Below are positions 39,216 to 44,247 of a stretch of DNA of 44,247 nucleotides, in pieces; within the stretch, counting starts at the first letter, position 1; each line of letters opens with the position of its first letter. The DNA lies in contig NZ_MCZK01000125.1 of the NCBI RefSeq assembly GCF_002875945.1, positions 1-44,247 on the forward strand. The letters are read 5' to 3'. A model generated the notes under the pieces. It saw only the letters and a list, made by a program, of their open reading frames with translations. It was not told where the DNA came from and did not search any database. This DNA comes from Vibrio lentus (GTDB lineage Bacteria; Pseudomonadota; Gammaproteobacteria; Enterobacterales; Vibrionaceae). Made by a program: the position numbers and the translations under genes.

Positions 39216-40130
39216 ATGCGTTCGAAGGTTTTTAAAGGAAGTACTTTGTTACTTAGCTGTGCACTTGTTGGGTGTGCGGCTAACTCGCCTGCGCCAGTTT
39301 CTAGCCTAAACAAAAATTACTCATCGATCGATCGTGGTAGTTATCGTGGCAGTTACTATGAAGTCAAAAAAGGCGATACCCTTTATTTCATTGCTTATGT
39401 CACCAATAAAGACGTCAAAGACCTTGTGAGTTATAACAACCTCGCAGCACCTTACACTATTCATCCCGGACAGAAGCTTAAGTTGTGGCGTCCTAGCTAT
39501 AGCGCGCCAGCGTATGGTAAATCAACGGTCGTTGCGGCAGCTGTGGTTGCTCCTGCAGCCGCGGCCACGACAGCGTCTGCGAGCAGTAAGCCAAAAACCA
39601 CGCCACCAAAGAGTAAAAACTCTAATTCCAAGCCTGCGCAAACTTCCGCCAAACCGGTGAAAAAAGATCCACCAAAGAAGGTTGAACAATCCAAATCAAA
39701 GGAGTATGTTGGGTCTAAAGGTAAACAGAATGTTACACCGTCCACCAAACCAACAAGTGATAAAGTATCCAAATGGTTATGGCCAACTAAAGGGAGAGTA
39801 ATCAAGAATTTCTCTGTAGGCGAACAAGGAAATAAAGGCATAGACATAGCAGGACAGCGAGGTCAGCCAATAGTATCTACTGCAGGGGGAACGGTTGTTT
39901 ATTCGGGTAATGCACTACGAGGCTACGGCAATCTAGTGATTGTGAAGCACAATGATAATTACTTAAGTGCATACGCGCATAACGATCGACTATTAGTATC
40001 TGAAGGGCAAAGTGTGAAACCAGGGCAGAAGATTGCAACAATGGGAAGCTCTGGAGCCAGCAGTGTTAGGCTGCACTTTGAGATTCGTTACCAAGGTAAA
40101 TCCGTAAATCCAAAACGATATTTACCTTAA
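39216..40130 (+). CDS. nlpD: Murein hydrolase activator NlpD, lipoprotein
   Basis: Outer-membrane lipoprotein that activates the amidase AmiC during septum splitting. The 304 residues begin with a lipoprotein signal whose lipobox is LVGC (Cys at about residue 20). A LysM domain follows (YEVKKGDTLYFIAYVTNKDVKDL, to about 95), then a long Ala/Pro/Lys/Ser-rich linker (about 110-185) and a C-terminal M23 domain. In that domain two zinc ligands are replaced: Asn in NKGIDIAG and Arg in VRLHFEIR stand where active M23 enzymes have His, so it should be catalytically inactive, as in other NlpD proteins. The ATG at 39216 has GGATAGAGAG upstream; a GTG at 39201 is the alternative. In E. coli the nlpD gene contains the main rpoS promoter. 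Confidence 0.93.
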   Translation: MRSKVFKGSTLLLSCALVGCAANSPAPVSSLNKNYSSIDRGSYRGSYYEVKKGDTLYFIAYVTNKDVKDLVSYNNLAAPYTIHPGQKLKLWRPSYSAPAYGKSTVVAAAVVAPAAAATTASASSKPKTTPPKSKNSNSKPAQTSAKPVKKDPPKKVEQSKSKEYVGSKGKQNVTPSTKPTSDKVSKWLWPTKGRVIKNFSVGEQGNKGIDIAGQRGQPIVSTAGGTVVYSGNALRGYGNLVIVKHNDNYLSAYAHNDRLLVSEGQSVKPGQKIATMGSSGASSVRLHFEIRYQGKSVNPKRYLP

Positions 40131-40227
40131 ATACAGTATGCAAAATTACGTATTGTATGGAGTGACACAGTCATTTAGCGACATATGAAGTTGTAATGTC
40201 ATGCTAATTTCGCCAGGGGGAGGCGTT

Positions 40228-41208
40228 ATGAGTATAAGCAATGCAGTAACCAAAGAAGAGTTCGATCTTAACCAAGCAACCACGGAACCGGAAGCTCTTG
40301 GAAAAGCAAAACGAACAGTCAAAAAGAAAGCCGAAACGAAAGAAGAGACTGAAGTTACATCTAAGAGTTTAGATGCTACTCAACTCTACTTAGGCGAAAT
40401 CGGTTTCTCACCACTATTAACCGCTGAAGAAGAAGTGCTTTATGCACGTCGAGCTCTACGCGGTGATGAAGCAGCACGCAAACGCATGATCGAAAGTAAC
40501 TTGCGTTTGGTGGTAAAAATTTCTCGTCGTTATAGCAACCGTGGTCTTGCACTTCTCGATCTTATTGAAGAAGGCAACTTAGGTTTGATTCGCGCCGTAG
40601 AGAAGTTTGACCCAGAGCGTGGCTTCCGCTTCTCAACTTACGCGACATGGTGGATTCGTCAAACCATTGAACGTGCGCTAATGAATCAGACTCGCACTAT
40701 CCGTTTGCCAATTCATGTTGTGAAAGAGCTGAACATCTACCTGCGTACTGCGCGAGAGCTATCACAAAAACTTGACCACGAACCAACGGCTGAAGAGATC
40801 GCTTCTAAGCTAGATAAACCAGTTGGTGATGTGAGTAAGATGCTTCGTCTAAACGAAAGAGTGAGCTCCGTTGATACGCCGATTGGTGGTGATGGTGAGA
40901 AAGCGCTACTGGATATTATTCCGGACATCAACAACTCGGATCCTGAGGTTTCAACTCAAGATAGCGATATCAAAAACTCGTTGATTTTCTGGCTTGATGA
41001 GCTGAATCCTAAGCAGAAAGAGGTGCTTGCGCGTCGCTTTGGATTACTTGGCTATGAACCGTCAACATTAGAAGAAGTAGGTCGTGAAATCAGCCTGACT
41101 CGTGAACGTGTTCGTCAAATTCAAGTTGAAGGCCTTCGTCGTCTACGTGAGATTCTAATCAAGCAAGGTTTGAACATGGAAAATCTGTTCAACGTAGAAA
41201 ACGACTAA
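40228..41208 (+). CDS. rpoS: RNA polymerase sigma factor RpoS (sigma-38)
   Basis: Master sigma factor of stationary phase and general stress. The 326 residues start at [15 protein letters not shown] (ATG 40228, ribosome site GGGGGAGG), not at the upstream in-frame ATG at 40201, which lies before that site. A non-conserved acidic/basic N-terminus is followed by region 1.2 ([21 protein letters not shown]), region 2 ([12 protein letters not shown] to [18 protein letters not shown]), region 3 and region 4 ([29 protein letters not shown]). The gene lies directly after nlpD, as in E. coli. A clear terminator follows. Confidence 0.97.
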   Translation: MSISNAVTKEEFDLNQATTEPEALGKAKRTVKKKAETKEETEVTSKSLDATQLYLGEIGFSPLLTAEEEVLYARRALRGDEAARKRMIESNLRLVVKISRRYSNRGLALLDLIEEGNLGLIRAVEKFDPERGFRFSTYATWWIRQTIERALMNQTRTIRLPIHVVKELNIYLRTARELSQKLDHEPTAEEIASKLDKPVGDVSKMLRLNERVSSVDTPIGGDGEKALLDIIPDINNSDPEVSTQDSDIKNSLIFWLDELNPKQKEVLARRFGLLGYEPSTLEEVGREISLTRERVRQIQVEGLRRLREILIKQGLNMENLFNVEND

Positions 41209-41245
41209 ATGAACTGATGATGTTTCTTTGAATAGAAGACAAATA

Positions 41246-41276
41246 AAAACGCTGACTATAAGTCAGCGTTTTTTTG
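41246..41276. terminator. Bidirectional terminator between rpoS and mutS
   Basis: The arms ACGCTGACT and AGTCAGCGT enclose ATA, flanked by A and T runs. It serves the converging rpoS and mutS transcripts. Confidence 0.92.
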
Positions 41277-41340
41277 TTTGTGGCTTTTGTCTTTGATGCT
41301 GTCTACTCAAACGACAGTACAAAGCGACAATAACAAGAGA

Positions 41341-43926
41341 CTAAAGCAACTTCTTCAAGCGGTAGAGTTCTTCTAATGCTTGGCGAGGGGTTAGATCATC
41401 TGGATCAACATTTGCGAGTGCTTGCTCTACTTCACTTGGTTCAGGTATCAGGCTCAGTTGGTTCGCGATATCAACGCCACTTGGCTTTGATGTCGGAGAG
41501 TCGATACTCAATGCTTCTAGCTGAGTCAGCTTTGCACGTGCGTTTTTGATCACCGCTTTAGGTACACCAGCTAATCCAGCAACCGCAAGGCCGTAAGATT
41601 TACTTGCTGCACCTTCTTGAACCGCGTGCATAAAGGCAATACTGTCGCCATGTTCAACCGCATCTAAATGTACGTTCGCTAAGGTTGGAATTTGGTTCGG
41701 TAGCTCAGTTAGCTCAAAGTAGTGCGTTGCAAATAGTGTCATCGCATTGATTTGATTGGCTAGCCATTCAGCACTTGCCCAAGCTAGAGATAGACCATCG
41801 TAAGTACTGGTACCACGACCGATTTCATCCATTAGCACGAGGCTATTTGGTGTTGCGTTGTGCAGAATATTCGCGGTTTCTGTCATCTCAACCATGAATG
41901 TTGAACGACCCGAAGCCAAATCATCCGATGCGCCAATACGCGTAAAGATACGGTCGATAGAACCAATCGTCGCGCTTTCTGCTGGAACATAACAACCGAT
42001 ATGAGCCATTAGCGCAATGAGTGCGGTCTGACGCATGTAGGTCGACTTACCACCCATGTTTGGACCTGTGATGATCAGCATCTTACGTTGATCATTGAGG
42101 TCGATAGGGTTCGCAATAAACGGTTCGTCCATCACTTGTTCAACAACAGGGTGACGGCCCGCCTGAATTTGTACACCAGCAGACTCTGTCATGGTTGGAC
42201 GACAGTAATCAAGGGTGTCTGCACGTTCAGCTAAGTTTTGTAGAACATCCAGTTGAGACACTGAAGAAGCGATGTTTTGTAATCGCTCTAGATAAGGCAG
42301 TAACAAATCAAACAGCTCTTCCCACAACTTCTTCTCGATAGCTAGGGCTTTTGATTTAGAGCTAAGAACTTTGTCTTCGTGCTCTTTCAGCTCAGGAATA
42401 ATGTAGCGTTCTGCATTTTTCAGTGTTTGGCGGCGAACATAATGTGGCGGCACAAGGTGGCTTTGTCCGCGGCTAACTTGAATGAAGAAACCGTGTACGT
42501 TGTTGTAGCCCACTTTAAGCGTGTCGATACCGTGACGTTCACGCTCTTCTTGCTCAAGCTTATCCAAAAACTCGGTTGCACCTGCAGCAAGGTCACGCCA
42601 TTCATCTAGCTCGGCGTTGTAGCCTTCTGCAATCACACCGCCGTCGCGGATAACCACCGGTGGGTTTTCTTTGATCGCACGCTCAAGCAGCTCTGATACT
42701 TCATCTACAGGGGATGCATATTGAGCAAGCTGAGTGAGGTATGGGTGCTTAAGTTGCGTCAGCGTTTCTGCAAGCTCTGGCAAGTATTCCATTGCTTGGC
42801 GAAGTCGTGCCATATCACGTGGACGAGCTGAACGAAGTGCAAGACGCGCAAGAATACGTTCGATATCACCGATCTGTTTCAGCGTTGGTTGTAACTCAGT
42901 AAACAGAGCTAGATCTTTCATCTCACCAATCGCATCTAGGCGTTGATCAAGAGCCGAAATGTTACGCATGGGTTGATGTAACCAACGCTTAAGCATACGG
43001 CTACCCATAGCAGTCGCAGTATGATCGAGTACTTCGGCTAGGGTGTTGTCTGTGCCGCCACTGAGATTTTGGGTGATCTCCAAATTACGGCGAGTAGCCG
43101 CATCAAGGATCACCGAGTGATCTTGCTTATCCATTGTGAGTGAACGGATGTGTGGAAGAGCAGTACGTTGCGTGTCTTTTACATATTGAATCAAACAGCC
43201 CGCAGCGCATAAACCTAGTTTTGCGCTTTCAACGCCAAAGCCAACTAGGTCACGAGTACCAAATTGTTGATTGAGTTGTTGCTTCGCTGTATCTAATTCA
43301 AATTCCCATACTGGACGACGGCGATTGCCATTACGACTTGCCATCAAATTTACGGGTTCGAAATCTTCAGGGAATAGCAGTTCACGTGGTGATGTTCTTT
43401 GTAGCTCTGCCGCCATTGCTTCTTCGGTTTCCGGCTCACATAGCTGGAATCGGCCAGAAGTAATATCAAGCGTTGCGTAGCCAAATTTACCATTGTGGTG
43501 GTAAATGGAGGCAATCAGGTTATCAACACGCTCAGAAAGCAATGCTTCATCGGTTACAGTTCCCGGTGTCACAATTCTTACGACAGCGCGATCTACCGGG
43601 CCCTTTGAAGTTGCTGGATTACCAATCTGCTCACAAATCGCTACGGACTCGCCCAACTGCACTAACTTCGCCAGGTAACCTTCAACAGCGTGGTATGGAA
43701 CGCCAGCCATAGGAATAGGCTCACCATTTGAAGAGCCACGCTTGGTTAGCGAAATATCGAGGAGTTGAGAGGCTTTTTTAGCATCATCGTAGAAAAGCTC
43801 GTAGAAATCTCCCATGCGGTAGAACAGCAAAATTTCTGGATTTTCTGCTTTTAGTTTTAGGTACTGCTGCATCATAGGTGTATGTGCTGCTTTTATGTCT
43901 TTGTTTTTAGTGGTTTCTTTTTGCAT
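41341..43926 (-). CDS. mutS: DNA mismatch repair protein MutS
   Basis: Mismatch-recognising ATPase. The 861 residues are slightly longer than E. coli MutS (853). The N-terminal mismatch domain contains the intercalating Phe motif [16 protein letters not shown] (residues about 34-49). The core and clamp domains follow. The ATPase domain has Walker A in [15 protein letters not shown] (about residue 620), [14 protein letters not shown], and the ATHYFELT region. The C-terminal tail ends [17 protein letters not shown], the tetramer or beta-clamp-associated end, so the gene is full length. It faces rpoS and diverges from a tyrosine recombinase start, where other Vibrio usually carry pncC and recA. 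Confidence 0.97.
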   Translation of the reverse strand: MQKETTKNKDIKAAHTPMMQQYLKLKAENPEILLFYRMGDFYELFYDDAKKASQLLDISLTKRGSSNGEPIPMAGVPYHAVEGYLAKLVQLGESVAICEQIGNPATSKGPVDRAVVRIVTPGTVTDEALLSERVDNLIASIYHHNGKFGYATLDITSGRFQLCEPETEEAMAAELQRTSPRELLFPEDFEPVNLMASRNGNRRRPVWEFELDTAKQQLNQQFGTRDLVGFGVESAKLGLCAAGCLIQYVKDTQRTALPHIRSLTMDKQDHSVILDAATRRNLEITQNLSGGTDNTLAEVLDHTATAMGSRMLKRWLHQPMRNISALDQRLDAIGEMKDLALFTELQPTLKQIGDIERILARLALRSARPRDMARLRQAMEYLPELAETLTQLKHPYLTQLAQYASPVDEVSELLERAIKENPPVVIRDGGVIAEGYNAELDEWRDLAAGATEFLDKLEQEERERHGIDTLKVGYNNVHGFFIQVSRGQSHLVPPHYVRRQTLKNAERYIIPELKEHEDKVLSSKSKALAIEKKLWEELFDLLLPYLERLQNIASSVSQLDVLQNLAERADTLDYCRPTMTESAGVQIQAGRHPVVEQVMDEPFIANPIDLNDQRKMLIITGPNMGGKSTYMRQTALIALMAHIGCYVPAESATIGSIDRIFTRIGASDDLASGRSTFMVEMTETANILHNATPNSLVLMDEIGRGTSTYDGLSLAWASAEWLANQINAMTLFATHYFELTELPNQIPTLANVHLDAVEHGDSIAFMHAVQEGAASKSYGLAVAGLAGVPKAVIKNARAKLTQLEALSIDSPTSKPSGVDIANQLSLIPEPSEVEQALANVDPDDLTPRQALEELYRLKKLL

Positions 43927-44100
43927 TAAGTTACTTTAAATCAATGGGTTATGAATTTTTGGGATCTTCAACAAGTCCCACTAAGTATCAAAGGATTTCA
44001 CTACAGCGCGATCATTAGTGTAGGTAAAAGTGTAGTTTTTTTATTTCCTATACTAGATAATACAATCGCCGCACAATATTGCGATAAGGGACCCCGATAA
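43927..44100. promoter_or_regulatory. Divergent region between mutS and the integrase gene
   Basis: This 174-nt AT-rich gap contains an inverted repeat (TGGGA-T-CTT / AAG-TCCCA, 43960-43980) close to mutS. Near the integrase it has -10-like TATACT and GATAAT sequences (around 44050-44060) and an AAGGGA ribosome site. The repeat could be part of the mutS leader, an operator, or near an attachment site. Confidence 0.4.
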
Positions 44101-44241
44101 ATGGCTGATAAGAAGAATATCAAATCTATAACGAATAAGACAATTGAGGCGCTAACGGCTAAGAAAGGTGTCTTGTCTGATACTGGAGAAAACCGAGGGC
44201 TAAGAATAGCCTGTGGAAAGACGGGCAGTGAAGTGGCATAG
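44101..44241 (+). CDS. Tyrosine recombinase / phage-type integrase, N-terminal fragment cut at clone end
   Basis: The first 43 or so residues (MADKKNIKSITNKTIEALTAKK, then VLSDTGENRGLRIACGKTG) match the N-terminal arm DNA-binding domain (DUF4102 type) of P4-like integrases: a short helix I-x-x-LTAKK followed by a strand D-x-x-x-RGLRI and a G-[KR]-x-G turn, after which homologs continue with a phenylalanine/tyrosine-rich strand. Here the frame runs into the 19-bp terminal repeat and stops at Glu-Val-Ala, so the core and catalytic domains are outside the window. An AAGGGA ribosome site precedes the ATG. Its position beside mutS suggests the edge of a genomic island. The family call rests on a short stretch and is moderately sure. 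Confidence 0.68.
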   Translation: MADKKNIKSITNKTIEALTAKKGVLSDTGENRGLRIACGKTGSEVA

Positions 44242-44247
44242 TGAATT
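44229..44247. repeat. Terminal inverted repeat, right copy; probable cloning adapter or vector remnant
   Basis: This is the exact reverse complement of bases 1-19, ending in GAATT (EcoRI half site). It supplies an artificial stop to the integrase frame. Confidence 0.75.

Overview
The window is a stretch of Vibrio chromosome. The gene order, the protein sequences and the moderate GC content all fit a marine Vibrio, and the large chromosome is the likely replicon because the content is nearly all core metabolism and information processing. Species cannot be fixed by eye. A Splendidus-clade member is a guess only.

Both ends carry the same 19-bp sequence in inverted orientation (1-19 and 44229-44247), beginning or ending in an EcoRI half site. 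It converts two unrelated reading frames (argO on the left, an integrase on the right) into the same artificial C-terminus, Glu-Val-Ala-stop. The window therefore looks like a fosmid- or cosmid-sized cloned insert with adapter or vector sequence left on, and its two terminal genes are cut by cloning rather than by evolution.

Layout from left to right: (1) argO (cut) and its divergent regulator argP, then a periplasmic SIMPL-domain protein (yggE-like). (2) A minus-strand series serA, rpiA, fau, 6S RNA and zapA. (3) Plus-strand ygfB, ubiH and ubiI (ubiquinone hydroxylation), without the pepP gene that separates ygfB from ubiH in E. coli. (4) A small ytfK-like stringent-response gene on the minus strand, then a 564-nt gene-poor stretch holding an orphan terminator and possible small RNA, then a YbaK-type deacylase and ygfZ (minus). 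(5) sdhE and ygfX (plus), nadB (minus). (6) The sigma-E locus rpoE-rseA-rseB-rseC, followed by lepA, lepB-rnc-era, recO-pdxJ and acpS. (7) The hybrid sensor kinase barA/varS (minus). (8) A long plus-strand series rlmD, relA, mazG, pyrG, eno, ftsB-ispD-ispF-truD-surE-pcm-nlpD-rpoS. (9) mutS (minus), with the start of a tyrosine recombinase gene diverging from it at the right edge.

Stress and envelope regulation recurs across the window: sigma-E and its anti-sigma system, sigma-S, RelA, a YtfK homolog, BarA and 6S RNA. Beyond the core genes, the most interesting signals are the decayed second copy of the eno 3' end with its terminator, the integrase next to mutS (probable edge of a genomic island), the structured orphan-terminator region near 9.8 kb, a bulged inverted repeat in the relA promoter region, and two unrelated heptamer tandem repeats flanking acpS. 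No tRNA, rRNA, CRISPR array or complete mobile element was seen.
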